In this document: piece after piece, positions 56,777 to 64,000 of the stretch | How the letters are laid out: every line of letters starts with the position of its first letter | Position numbering within the stretch: position 1 is the stretch's first letter | Position numbers and translations under genes: made by a program | DNA from: Chromobacterium haemolyticum | GTDB taxonomy: Bacteria > Pseudomonadota > Gammaproteobacteria > Burkholderiales > Chromobacteriaceae | Direction: 5' to 3' | Assembly: GCF_002081825.1 (NCBI RefSeq) | Contig: NZ_MUKU01000027.1 | Coordinates: 1-64,000, forward strand | Length of the DNA: 64,000 nucleotides | Notes under the pieces: model-generated | Seen by the model: only the letters and a program-made list of their open reading frames with translations | Told to the model about the DNA's origin: nothing | Database searches by the model: none

Positions 56777-56793
56777 GTCAAGCGAGTCCGCGC

Positions 56794-57288
56794 ATGCCCG
56801 CCGTTCCCACTGCTAAACCCTTCCCCTGGCTCAGCATAGGCGAGCTGGCGCGCCGTTCCGGCGTGGCCGCCAGCGCCCTGCGCTACTACGAAAGCCAAGG
56901 CCTGCTGCACAGCGCCCGTTCCGCCGGCGGCCAGCGCCAATACCCGCGCGACGCGCTGCGACGCGTCGCCTTCATCCGCGCGGCCCAGATCGTCGGCATC
57001 AGCCTGGACGACATCCGCGGCTCGCTGGCCGCCTTGCCCAGCCAGCGCACGCCGACGCCTCGCGACTGGGAGGCCTTGTCCGCGGACTGGCTGCCGCGCC
57101 TGCAACAGCGCATAGACGAACTGACCCGGCTGCGCGACCGGCTGGGCAACTGCATAGGCTGCGGCTGCCTGTCGCTGAGCCAGTGCGCGCTGTACAACCC
57201 CGGCGACTGCGCGGCCAGCCAGGGCCAGGGGCCGCGCTACCTGATCGGCGAGCCCCCGGCCGAGCCGCCGGACCAAAAAACGGGCTGA
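56794..57288 (+). CDS. soxR: Redox-sensing MerR-family regulator SoxR
   Basis: A 164-residue MerR-family protein. The winged helix is at about 13-80 ('SIGELARRSGVAASALRYYESQGLL'), a dimerisation helix follows, and the [2Fe-2S] cluster ligands C120-I-G-C123-G-C125-LSLSQ-C131 are complete. This cysteine spacing is diagnostic for SoxR, which is activated by redox-cycling compounds. The violacein/phenazine-type chemistry of the genus makes a local oxidase target plausible. Its TGA stop is also the target duplication of MITE copy f. Confidence 0.95.
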   Translation: MPAVPTAKPFPWLSIGELARRSGVAASALRYYESQGLLHSARSAGGQRQYPRDALRRVAFIRAAQIVGISLDDIRGSLAALPSQRTPTPRDWEALSADWLPRLQQRIDELTRLRDRLGNCIGCGCLSLSQCALYNPGDCAASQGQGPRYLIGEPPAEPPDQKTG

Positions 57289-57433
57289 GAGCCTGTTCAA
57301 AGTCTCGCGAGCCAGCGCGAAACAAGGTGTTGCGGCTGAGAAAGCGGTGCGTACACGCGCTACATGAGCATTTCGAAGACGGCGCTCATCGCACAATGTC
57401 TCTATCGACGCGCAGATGATCGTAAACAGGTTC
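57289..57433. mobile_element. MITE-like element, copy f (145 bp)
   Basis: Ends GAGCCTGTTC and AACAGGTTC, flanked by TGA at 57286-57288 (the soxR stop codon) and 57434-57436. Its right half matches copy a ('CATCGCACAATGTCTCTATCG'), its left half is more diverged. It separates soxR from the RhoGAP-like effector. Confidence 0.85.
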
Positions 57434-57508
57434 TGAGCGCTTCCTGAAAGCCATCGCCGGAGCGGCGCGATGTAATGGCGCCCATTTCAACGCCACTGGA
57501 GCGCCACC

Positions 57509-58465
57509 ATGGTATTTCTCGGCTTTACCTCCATCCGGCCCAATGCCGGCCAAGCCCCCGCCCCGGCCCAGGCCCCCGAGGCCCCAGCCGCCCAAGTCGG
57601 CAGCCTCAACGGCAAGCCGGTGCGCATCGACGACAGCGCCGAAAGCCGCGGCAAGGCCCACGCGGTCTTGAGCGAGTGCCTGTCCGACGTGCGCCGTTTC
57701 TTCCAGCCGCTGTGCGGCCGGGTCGCCCGCTTCTTCGGCGCGATTCCGGACTGGGTACGCACGCTGGCCGGCCAGGCCAAGCCAGCCGCGGCCAGCGCTC
57801 AGCAAGCGCCCGAGTCCCATCTCACCGCGTCGTTCACCGCCAATTTCTGCCGCCTGTGCGATACGTTCCAGGCCAGCCTGGCGGATAAGCGCAATATGGA
57901 CGGCGCCTTCCGCGTGCCGGCATCGCACGAGAAATTGCAGAACGTGAAACAACAGATGGCGAATGGAGAGATTGCGCCGGACTCGCTCAGCCACATCGAG
58001 ATTGCCGCGCTGATCAAGGACACCCTGAAGCAATTGCCGCTGCCCAGCGATCAAGACCTGCACGCGCTGCACGCCAGCGGCGCAGACGTCACCCGCCTGC
58101 ACCGCGAGATGTTGTCGCAATTGCCGGAAGGGCCGCTCAAGCAGTGCGGAAGCGAGGCGATGCGCACCCTGGCCTTGAGCCATCGCCATGCCGATGCCGG
58201 CACCGGCAGCGCGTTCAGTAAAACCTCCATCGAGATTTCCGCGCCGCTGTGGCAGATGACCGATCTCCAACTGGCCAAAACCATGCCCGCGATTGGCGGA
58301 GCGCTGCTGCAAGGCTGGCTGGATGAGCCCGCAGCCCCTGCGGACCCGTCAGCCGGGCAGCCTTCCTCGCCGGCGGATAAACCCGTCGCGGCGGAACCGT
58401 GGCGTGCTCAGTACGCCACGGTCATGCAGCAACTGCTCGCCCAGCGCCCACAGCGCTCGGAATAA
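57509..58465 (+). CDS. Probable T3SS effector with a eukaryote-like RhoGAP domain
   Basis: A 318-residue protein without signal peptide. The N-terminal 30 residues are Pro/Ala-rich. Residues about 105-255 resemble eukaryotic RhoGAP domains: D131-G-A-F-R135-V at the place of the consensus EGIFRVSG with its arginine finger; 'EKLQNVKQQM' for the RVKELKE helix; 'HIEIAALIKDTLKQLPLPS' for VHxVASLLKxFLRELPEPL; 'LHREMLSQLP' for LLxxLP; and 'SIEISAPLW' for NLAIVFGPTL. Such an effector would switch off host Rho GTPases. The match is by pattern recognition only. A CesT-like chaperone gene follows, which supports secretion. GGAG lies seven bases upstream of the start. Confidence 0.72.
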   Translation: MVFLGFTSIRPNAGQAPAPAQAPEAPAAQVGSLNGKPVRIDDSAESRGKAHAVLSECLSDVRRFFQPLCGRVARFFGAIPDWVRTLAGQAKPAAASAQQAPESHLTASFTANFCRLCDTFQASLADKRNMDGAFRVPASHEKLQNVKQQMANGEIAPDSLSHIEIAALIKDTLKQLPLPSDQDLHALHASGADVTRLHREMLSQLPEGPLKQCGSEAMRTLALSHRHADAGTGSAFSKTSIEISAPLWQMTDLQLAKTMPAIGGALLQGWLDEPAAPADPSAGQPSSPADKPVAAEPWRAQYATVMQQLLAQRPQRSE

Positions 58466-58527
58466 GCGCCATGCCCCGGCCGCCACGCGCGGCCGGCTTC
58501 CATTCACCCGTCCAAGAAGAAAAAAAC

Positions 58528-58962
58528 ATGTCCACGCCTTTCCAACACGCCGTCGCCGAACTTTGCCAATCCCTGTCGCTGCAGCCGCCGGAACAGATCG
58601 ACAACGCGCTGTTCACCCTACAAGTGGGCGAACACGCGCTGCATCTGAGCGAACAGCCGGCGCATCAACTGCTGATGTTCTGCTGCCTGTCGCCGCAACA
58701 GGCGCAAGCGGACGCGCCGCCGCCGCGGCAGAACCTGTTCAGCGACGATCCGCTCAAGCCGGTGATCGGCCAATCCGAGCACAGCCAGGACTGGGTGCTG
58801 TGGAACCGCCAGCCGCTGGCCGATTGCGACGCCGCCGCGCTGCAGCGGCAGTTGGAGCGCATCAGCGATTGCGCCGAACAGTGCTGCCGCGCGCCGGAAC
58901 CGGCGGCGTCGACCTTCGCGCCGCAGGCGCTGCGTCAGCGCCACGCCCGGCTGCATTGCTGA
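58528..58962 (+). CDS. T3SS effector chaperone (CesT/class I-like)
   Basis: A 144-residue acidic protein with the CesT pattern: N-terminal helix 'FQHAVAELCQSLSLQPPEQIDN', beta strands 'ALFTLQVGEHALHLSEQPAHQLLMFCCLS' and 'DWVLWNRQPLADCDAAALQRQLERISDCAEQC'. It is 62 bp downstream of the RhoGAP-like gene and the best candidate for its dedicated chaperone. The downstream hairpin ends the unit. Confidence 0.75.
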   Translation: MSTPFQHAVAELCQSLSLQPPEQIDNALFTLQVGEHALHLSEQPAHQLLMFCCLSPQQAQADAPPPRQNLFSDDPLKPVIGQSEHSQDWVLWNRQPLADCDAAALQRQLERISDCAEQCCRAPEPAASTFAPQALRQRHARLHC

Positions 58963-58985
58963 GCAGGACAAAACCCGCACGAAAA

Positions 58986-59033
58986 CGGCCGAGGCCGCCG
59001 GCATACCCCAGTACGCCGGTCAAGCCTCGGCCG
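58986..59033. terminator. Bidirectional terminator-like hairpin
   Basis: CGGCCGAGGC (58986-58995) pairs with GCCTCGGCCG (59024-59033) and the inner GCCGGC/GCCGGT extends the stem. It lies between the convergent chaperone and AhpD-like genes. No long T-run is present. Confidence 0.65.
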
Positions 59034-59057
59034 CGCTCAATCAACGGCAAGCGCCGC

Positions 59058-59591
59058 CTACAAGTCCACCACCGGGAAATCGATCTCGGTGCCGGCGATC
59101 AGATTGGCGTAATTGGTCAGCGTGTTCAGCGCCACCGCGGCGATCACCTCCACCAGCAGGCCGTCGTCGACGCCGGCGGCGCGCGCCGCGGCCAGGTCCT
59201 GATCCGACAACACTCCGCGCTGGCTGACGATTTGCACGGTCAGCCGGGCGATCGCGTCGGTCTGCGCATCCGCGGCCTGGCCGGCCCGCGCCGACTGGAT
59301 GTCCGCCTCGCTCAAACCCGCGCCCTTGCTCATCAAGGTATGGGCGGACAGGCAGTACTGGCAGGCGTTGGCCTGAGCGGCCGCCAAGGCGATCACTTCG
59401 CGCTGGCGCGCGCTGAGCTTGCCCTTGGCCAAAGCCTCGGAGAAGCCCAGATAAGCGTTCAACACCGCCGGCGACTGAGCGAAGGTGGAGAACAGATTGG
59501 GCACCATGCCCAGTTTGGTTTTGACGGCGTCCAGGGTGGCGCCCAATTCCGGGCTGGCCTGAGTGCGGTTTACGGTGGGGATGCGGGACAT
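59058..59591 (-). CDS. AhpD/carboxymuconolactone decarboxylase family peroxidase
   Basis: A 177-residue AhpD-like protein. The redox-active CxxC is in 'QANACQYCLSAHTLMSKGAGL', with the following His, as in alkylhydroperoxidase AhpD. It would reduce peroxides. The start at 59591 has CAGGAG upstream. It is divergent from an AraC gene 68 bp away that probably controls it. Confidence 0.88.
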   Translation of the reverse strand: MSRIPTVNRTQASPELGATLDAVKTKLGMVPNLFSTFAQSPAVLNAYLGFSEALAKGKLSARQREVIALAAAQANACQYCLSAHTLMSKGAGLSEADIQSARAGQAADAQTDAIARLTVQIVSQRGVLSDQDLAAARAAGVDDGLLVEVIAAVALNTLTNYANLIAGTEIDFPVVDL

Positions 59592-59659
59592 GATGGGCTC
59601 CTGACTCTCAAGTTGAACAACGATAGGGACTGCACGGAAGCCATCATGCAATACAATCG

Positions 59660-60526
59660 ATGTCGTATCGTCTCGAAAACTTTGCAGATCGTATCGAAAT
59701 GGACTTGTTGACGCCCCTGTTGCAGCAAAGCGCGTTTTCCGCGCGCGTGTTCCACCACGGCAATCTATGCCACGTGGTGGATTTCGACCCCGGCGCCATG
59801 GCCGGCCACCTGCATTTGTTCAAAGGCGGCCGCCTGAGTTGCACGCTGCGCGACACCCTGGTGCTGGATACCGACCGCCCCTGCGCGCTGCTGTTTCCGC
59901 GCCCCAGCGCCCACACCCTGCTGCCGGTGGGAGAACGCGGCGCCGACCTGGTCTGCGCCATGCTGGATCTGGGCTTCAAGACCGGCGGCCCGCTGGCGCT
60001 GGCGCTGCCGGAATACCTGGTGCTTTACCTGGACGACGCCCCCAACCTGCGGCCCACGCTGCAACTGCTGTTCGACGAAGCCTTCTCCGAACGCTTCGCC
60101 CGCCAGGCGGCGCTGGACCGGCTGATGGAATACTTTCTGATTCAAGCGATACGCGCGGTGATAGACGGCGGCCAAATCCACAGCGGCGTTTTCGCCGCCA
60201 TGTCCGACCCCAAATTGGCACGCGCCGTCAACGCCATCCACGCACGCCCGGAGCGCGGCTGGACAGTGGAACTGCTGGCGGAACAGGCCGGCATGTCGCG
60301 CGCGCGCTTCGCCGCCCGCTTCCGCGAGCAAGTCGGCCTCTCCCCGCTGGATTATCTGACCGACTGGCGGCTGGCCGTCGTCCGTCATCAGCTGCGCCAG
60401 GGCCAGCCGATCAAACGCATCGCCGCGCAAGTGGGCTACGCCAGCCCCGCCGCGCTCAGCCGGGTGTTTGCCCAGAGGCTGGGGCTACCGCCCAGCGATT
60501 GGCTGAAGCGGCAAGCGGCCTCCTGA
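59660..60526 (+). CDS. AraC-family regulator with cupin domain
   Basis: A 288-residue regulator: an N-terminal cupin (AraC_binding_2/Cupin_6) domain (about 20-170, 'FDPGAMAGHLHLFKGGRLS') and a C-terminal double helix-turn-helix (about 190-285, 'WTVELLAEQAGMSRARFAARFREQVGLSPLDYL' and 'IKRIAAQVGYASPAALSRVFAQRLGLPPSDWL'). The combination with a divergent AhpD-type gene is common in proteobacteria. Confidence 0.92.
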   Translation: MSYRLENFADRIEMDLLTPLLQQSAFSARVFHHGNLCHVVDFDPGAMAGHLHLFKGGRLSCTLRDTLVLDTDRPCALLFPRPSAHTLLPVGERGADLVCAMLDLGFKTGGPLALALPEYLVLYLDDAPNLRPTLQLLFDEAFSERFARQAALDRLMEYFLIQAIRAVIDGGQIHSGVFAAMSDPKLARAVNAIHARPERGWTVELLAEQAGMSRARFAARFREQVGLSPLDYLTDWRLAVVRHQLRQGQPIKRIAAQVGYASPAALSRVFAQRLGLPPSDWLKRQAAS

Positions 60527-60626
60527 GCGGCCCACGCGTGGAACTTTGGAATCCGCCCCCCCATCTGACTCCAGACCGCGGCGATCCCATGGACGCGCCG
60601 CGCCGAATCCACCATAGGGAAACATC

Positions 60627-61460
60627 ATGAATGCACCACGCCTCGCCGCCGCCGGCCTGATCTGCGCCGGCTTGTTCAGCCTGCCCGCCCACGCCGCCAC
60701 GCTGTGCACCCTGCTCGCCGACGCCAAAAGCGGCGACATCCTGCTGCAGCAGGGCAACTGCGAACAACGCCACACCCCGGCCTCCACCTTCAAGATTCCG
60801 CTCAGCGTGATGGGCTTCGACTCCGGCTTCCTCCAGAGCGAGCACCAGCCGGCGCTGCCTTATCGGGACGGCTATGTGGACTGGGGCGGCGACAACTGGA
60901 AGCAGCCCACCGACCCGGTGCGCTGGTTGAAATATTCAGTGGTGTGGTATTCACAGCAGATCGCCCAGGCCTTGGGCGAGGAGCGGCTGGGCCGTTACGC
61001 CGACGCCTTCGGCTACGGCAACGCCGACTTCAGCGGCGACCCGGGCAAGCACAACGGCCTGGAGCGCGCCTGGATCGCTTCTTCGCTGCAAGTGTCGCCG
61101 CTGGAACAGCTGGCCTTTGTGCGCAAGCTGGTCAACCTTGAACTACCGGTGTCCAAGCGCGCGCAGGAACTGACGATGAAGATCGTGGAAACCAGCGCGG
61201 CGGCGGACGGCTGGCAGGCTCACGGCAAAACCGGCATGGCTTATCCGCGCAAGGCGGACGGCGAGTTCGACGAGGAACACCCCTACGGCTGGTATGTGGG
61301 CTGGGCCAATAAGGGCGAACGCTCGCTGGTCTTCGTGCGCCTGATCCAGGACGACAAGAAAGAGCCGGGCACCGCCGGCGTGCGCTCGCGCGCGGCCTTC
61401 CTGGAGGAATTGCCGGCGCTCGCCGCAGCGCCCGCCCCCGCTCAATCCATCAGCCGCTGA
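60627..61460 (+). CDS. Class D (OXA-type) beta-lactamase
   Basis: A 277-residue exported serine beta-lactamase. A signal peptide covers about 1-23 (FSLPAHA). The motifs of class D are complete: S53-T-F-K56 (nucleophile and carbamylated Lys), S104-V-V106, Y130-G-N132 and K201-T-G203, with the 'WYVGW' segment behind. It hydrolyses beta-lactams in the periplasm; the spectrum cannot be read from sequence alone. Codon use is like its neighbours and no mobile element is adjacent, so it looks like an intrinsic chromosomal gene. Its 3' end overlaps the convergent peptidase gene by 19 bp. Confidence 0.93.
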   Translation: MNAPRLAAAGLICAGLFSLPAHAATLCTLLADAKSGDILLQQGNCEQRHTPASTFKIPLSVMGFDSGFLQSEHQPALPYRDGYVDWGGDNWKQPTDPVRWLKYSVVWYSQQIAQALGEERLGRYADAFGYGNADFSGDPGKHNGLERAWIASSLQVSPLEQLAFVRKLVNLELPVSKRAQELTMKIVETSAAADGWQAHGKTGMAYPRKADGEFDEEHPYGWYVGWANKGERSLVFVRLIQDDKKEPGTAGVRSRAAFLEELPALAAAPAPAQSISR

Positions 61461-63481
61461 TACAGATAGACCAGCACCCGCGCCAGTTCCTGCGCGGTCT
61501 GCTCCTGGCCAGCGTTGCCGCTATGGCCGCCGGCCTCGGTTTCCAGCAGCAGCGCGTCGTGACCCAGCTCCCGCATCCGCGCCACCATCTTGCGCGCATG
61601 CGCCGGGTGCACGCGGTCGTCCTTGGCGCTGGTGGTGAACAGGGCCAGCGGATAGGCCAGATCGCCGCGTAGCCGGTGGTAGGGCGAATACGCCTCCAGC
61701 GCCGGCCGTTGCGCCGGATCCTCCGGGTCGCCGTATTCGTCTATCCAGCTGGCGCCGGCCAGCAGCTCGGTATAGCGCAACATGTCCAGCAGCGGCACTT
61801 CGCACACCACCGCGCCGAACAATTCCGGCCGCTGCGTCATGCAGGCGCCCACCAGCAGGCCGCCGTTGCTGCCGCCCTCGATGCCCAGCCTGGCCGGCAC
61901 GGTCAAACCGCGCGCCACCATGTCTTCCGCCACCGCGATGAAGTCGTCGAAACCCACTTGGCGGTTCACGCCCTGCGCCGCCTGGTGCCAGCCGGGGCCG
62001 AATTCGCCGCCTCCGCGGATGCAGGCCAGCGCGAAGGCGCCGCCGCGCTGCAGCCAGTGCGGGCCGAAGTTCTCCACGTAGTAAGGCATCATCGGCACTT
62101 CGAAACCGCCGTAACCGTACAGCAAGGTGGGCGTGGCACCGTCCAGCGGCGCGTCGCGGCGGCGCACCACGAAGTAAGGGATACTTTCGCCGTCCGGCGC
62201 GCGCGCCTGCCATTGCTCGGCGACGAAGTCGGCCGGATCGAAAGCCTCCGGCTGACGACGCAGGCATTCCTGCTGGCCGCTGGCCACGTCCAGCCGGTAC
62301 AGGCCGGTGGGGGTCAGGAAATCGCTGAAGCTGTAGCACAGGATGTCGCTGTTCCAGGGCTGGTCGGCAAACTCGATCACCCCGCCGCTGGGCGTGGGCA
62401 GGGCGCGCTCGCGCCAGACGCCGTCCGCCTTGTCGAAAGCCAGCAGCCGGCTTTTAACTTGGTCCAACAGATTGACCACCACGCTGGCGCGCGTGGTCTC
62501 CACCGACTCCACCGCCAAGCGCGGCTGCGGCGCCACCAGCAATTGCGCGGCGATCCGCCCCTGCCGCAACGGCTCCAGCGCCACCGCCAGCAAGGCGCCA
62601 GCCGGATAGACGGTTCCGGCGGCGTCCCAGTCTTCGGCCAGCTTGACGATCAAATCACCGTGCAGATAAGCCTCCAGCTCGGCCTTGGCCGGCAGCGGCA
62701 GCGCCTGGGTTTCCAGTTCGTCGTCGATCAGATGGTAGGTTTTGCTGTAGAAGCTGTCCGAGCACTCAATCAGGTCCAGCGGCGCGCCGTCGGCGTCGAG
62801 GAAGCGCCAGGCGGCCACCATCATCGCGTCCTCGCCGGCGGCGAACACCTGGCTCCAGGCATGCCGGCCTTCCTCGCCGCGCTCCACCAGCCACACTTCG
62901 CGCGGGTAGCCGGAACGGGTCAGCGGCGCGCCCGGCCAACCGGGGCAGACCCAGGCGCTGTCCGGATCGCGCCAGGCCACATGGCTCTTGCCTTCCGGAA
63001 AGCTGAAACCGTCCGGCCGCCAGGTTCCGGCGGCCAGATCGTATTCGCGCGCGATGCCGGCGTCGCCGCCGCCGGCGGTCAGGTGCACCATGGCTTGCAA
63101 GGGCGCCAGCGTGCAATGGGACACGCCGTCCAGATACCAGTCCTCGTCGGCGGCCTCGGCCAGCGCGTCGATGTCCAGCACGATCTGCCAGTCCTGCTCG
63201 GCGGCGCGGTAGGCCGCCAGCGTGGTGCGGCGGTAAATGCCGCGCGGATGCGCTTCGTCCTGGTGGAAGTTGTACAGCCAGCCCTCATGCTCGGCACAGA
63301 ACGGGATCTGGCGGGTATCGCGCAGGTGGGCGAGGATTTCGTCGCGCAGGCCGGCGAAACGCGGGTCCGCGTCCAGCCGCGCCTGGGCGCGCGCGTTCTG
63401 CTCGGCCACCCATTCGGCGGCGGCGGGGTCGTCCAGGTTTTCCAGCCAGGCGTGGGGATCGGGAGCGTTATAGTCGGACAT
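61442..63481 (-). CDS. S9-family prolyl oligopeptidase
   Basis: A 679-residue cytoplasmic serine peptidase. An N-terminal beta-propeller (about 70-410) is followed by the alpha/beta-hydrolase domain with the nucleophile in 'GIEGGSNGGLLVGA' and the catalytic His in 'ETEAGGHSGN'. 'LLYGYGGFEVPMMPYY' is the oxyanion region. It cleaves short peptides after proline or related residues. The start MSDYNAPDPHAW at 63481 matches the family; an ATG at 63493 four codons earlier cannot be excluded. Confidence 0.93.
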   Translation of the reverse strand: MSDYNAPDPHAWLENLDDPAAAEWVAEQNARAQARLDADPRFAGLRDEILAHLRDTRQIPFCAEHEGWLYNFHQDEAHPRGIYRRTTLAAYRAAEQDWQIVLDIDALAEAADEDWYLDGVSHCTLAPLQAMVHLTAGGGDAGIAREYDLAAGTWRPDGFSFPEGKSHVAWRDPDSAWVCPGWPGAPLTRSGYPREVWLVERGEEGRHAWSQVFAAGEDAMMVAAWRFLDADGAPLDLIECSDSFYSKTYHLIDDELETQALPLPAKAELEAYLHGDLIVKLAEDWDAAGTVYPAGALLAVALEPLRQGRIAAQLLVAPQPRLAVESVETTRASVVVNLLDQVKSRLLAFDKADGVWRERALPTPSGGVIEFADQPWNSDILCYSFSDFLTPTGLYRLDVASGQQECLRRQPEAFDPADFVAEQWQARAPDGESIPYFVVRRRDAPLDGATPTLLYGYGGFEVPMMPYYVENFGPHWLQRGGAFALACIRGGGEFGPGWHQAAQGVNRQVGFDDFIAVAEDMVARGLTVPARLGIEGGSNGGLLVGACMTQRPELFGAVVCEVPLLDMLRYTELLAGASWIDEYGDPEDPAQRPALEAYSPYHRLRGDLAYPLALFTTSAKDDRVHPAHARKMVARMRELGHDALLLETEAGGHSGNAGQEQTAQELARVLVYLYQRLMD

Positions 63482-63551
63482 CGGCGTCATCACGGTTGCG
63501 GATCAATGGCCGCGAGGTTAGCACCCCGCGCCGCCAACGCCAAACTCGGCG

Positions 63552-64000
63552 CTAATCCACGCTCCGCGCGGCGGCCTTGAAACGGGCGATGACCTCCGGC
63601 GCGGTACCGCGATTGAAGGCGGCGTACAGGGCGCTGTCCAGCTGCGCCAGCTTCATGCCGCGCCGCACCAGCGCCGCGTCCAGCCCCAAGGACTTGAGCT
63701 TGCTGCGCATACCGATCTCGGTGGCGGGCAGCAGGTCGCAGCGACCGGACACCAGCTTCTTGACGTTGATGCTGGAATCGGAAGTCGGATCCAATCTCGG
63801 AAAGCCTTGCGTCTTCAGATACTCTTGCCGGTAATCCCCCAGCACCACGCACACCGAGTAACGCTTGGCCGCCGCCAAGGTCGGAGCCTGGATATCCCGG
63901 CGCGACGCCAACTGATAGAAATACACGTCGGAATCCAGCAGCTTGACGGCGAAGTTCAGGTGCTTGCGCCGCTCCCGGGTTTTGGCGATGGGAAAGATCG
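63552..64000 (-). CDS. Substrate-binding protein (SBP_bac_3-like), 5' end beyond the window
   Basis: At least 149 residues, open to the right edge of the window with no stop ('KLLDSDVYFYQLASRRDIQAP' continuing 'YSVCVVLGDYRQEYLKTQGF'). The pattern fits an extracellular solute-binding protein of the polar-amino-acid type, with the C-terminal 'LYAAFNRGTAPEVIARFKAAARSV'. A GTG inside (63926) could be mistaken for the start, but the frame clearly continues upstream. Confidence 0.75.
   Translation of the reverse strand, partial: IFPIAKTRERRKHLNFAVKLLDSDVYFYQLASRRDIQAPTLAAAKRYSVCVVLGDYRQEYLKTQGFPRLDPTSDSSINVKKLVSGRCDLLPATEIGMRSKLKSLGLDAALVRRGMKLAQLDSALYAAFNRGTAPEVIARFKAAARSVD

Noticed and set aside
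57509-58465. SopE/CopE-type guanine nucleotide exchange factor
   Set aside because: No GAGA catalytic loop or SopE-like helices; the sequence fits the RhoGAP consensus better.
60627-61460. Recently acquired resistance gene
   Set aside because: Composition and codon use match the neighbours and no mobile element, integron site or transposase is adjacent.

Overview
The window is high-GC proteobacterial chromosome. Its gene content points to Chromobacterium (Betaproteobacteria, Neisseriales): a complete SPI-1/Mxi-Spa-class type III secretion system (T3SS) of the kind called Cpi-1/Cpi-1a in C. violaceum, together with ordinary housekeeping and accessory genes. Genus assignment is inference from family recognition; no database was searched.

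Layout. (1) 1-8.0 kb: the 3' end of an IS5-type transposase, a SnoaL-like protein, a DsbA/FrnE-type oxidoreductase, a periplasmic metallo-beta-lactamase-fold protein divergent from a LysR regulator, a RelE/ParE toxin-antitoxin pair, a hypothetical gene, and a LysR regulator divergent from a zinc-free alcohol dehydrogenase/quinone reductase. (2) 8.3-11.4 kb: a response regulator and an EvgS/BvgS-like hybrid sensor kinase. (3) 11.3-33.1 kb, all on the minus strand: the main T3SS block in canonical SPI-1 order, invF-invG-invE-invA-invB-invC-invI-invJ-spaO-spaP-spaQ-spaR-spaS-sicA-sipB-sipC-sipD-sipA-iacP. (4) 33.4-40.6 kb, plus strand: a dihaem cytochrome c lipoprotein, a GMC flavin oxidoreductase and a membrane patatin phospholipase. 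(5) 40.7-47.7 kb, minus strand: two hypothetical genes, then an island of probable effectors (a TcdA/B-type glycosyltransferase, a protein with an IQM-like motif, an 867-aa beta-rich protein and a 133-aa protein). (6) 48.3-55.7 kb, plus strand: the HilA-type activator, IagB, a proline-rich protein, then prgHIJK-orgABC. (7) 55.7-64 kb: a questin-oxidase-like gene divergent from soxR, a probable effector with a eukaryote-like RhoGAP domain and its chaperone, an AhpD-like protein, an AraC regulator, a class D beta-lactamase, a prolyl oligopeptidase, and the truncated end of a solute-binding protein.

How it works together. PrgH/PrgK/InvG form the rings, OrgA/SpaO/OrgB/InvC/InvI the cytoplasmic sorting and ATPase complex, InvA/SpaPQRS the export gate, PrgI/PrgJ the needle and rod, InvJ the length ruler, InvE the gatekeeper, SipD/SipB/SipC the tip and pore, SicA and InvB the chaperones, and HilA (in turn driving InvF) the regulators. 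Every structural component needed for a SPI-1-class machine is present and intact.

Most notable: the SipA homologue carries five vinculin-binding-site-like helices and a duplicated C-terminal domain; a gene next to orgC looks like a RhoGAP effector; and a family of ~140-154 bp MITE-like elements, apparently mobilised by the IS5-type element at the left edge, is flanked by 3-bp TNA duplications that repeatedly coincide with gene stop codons.
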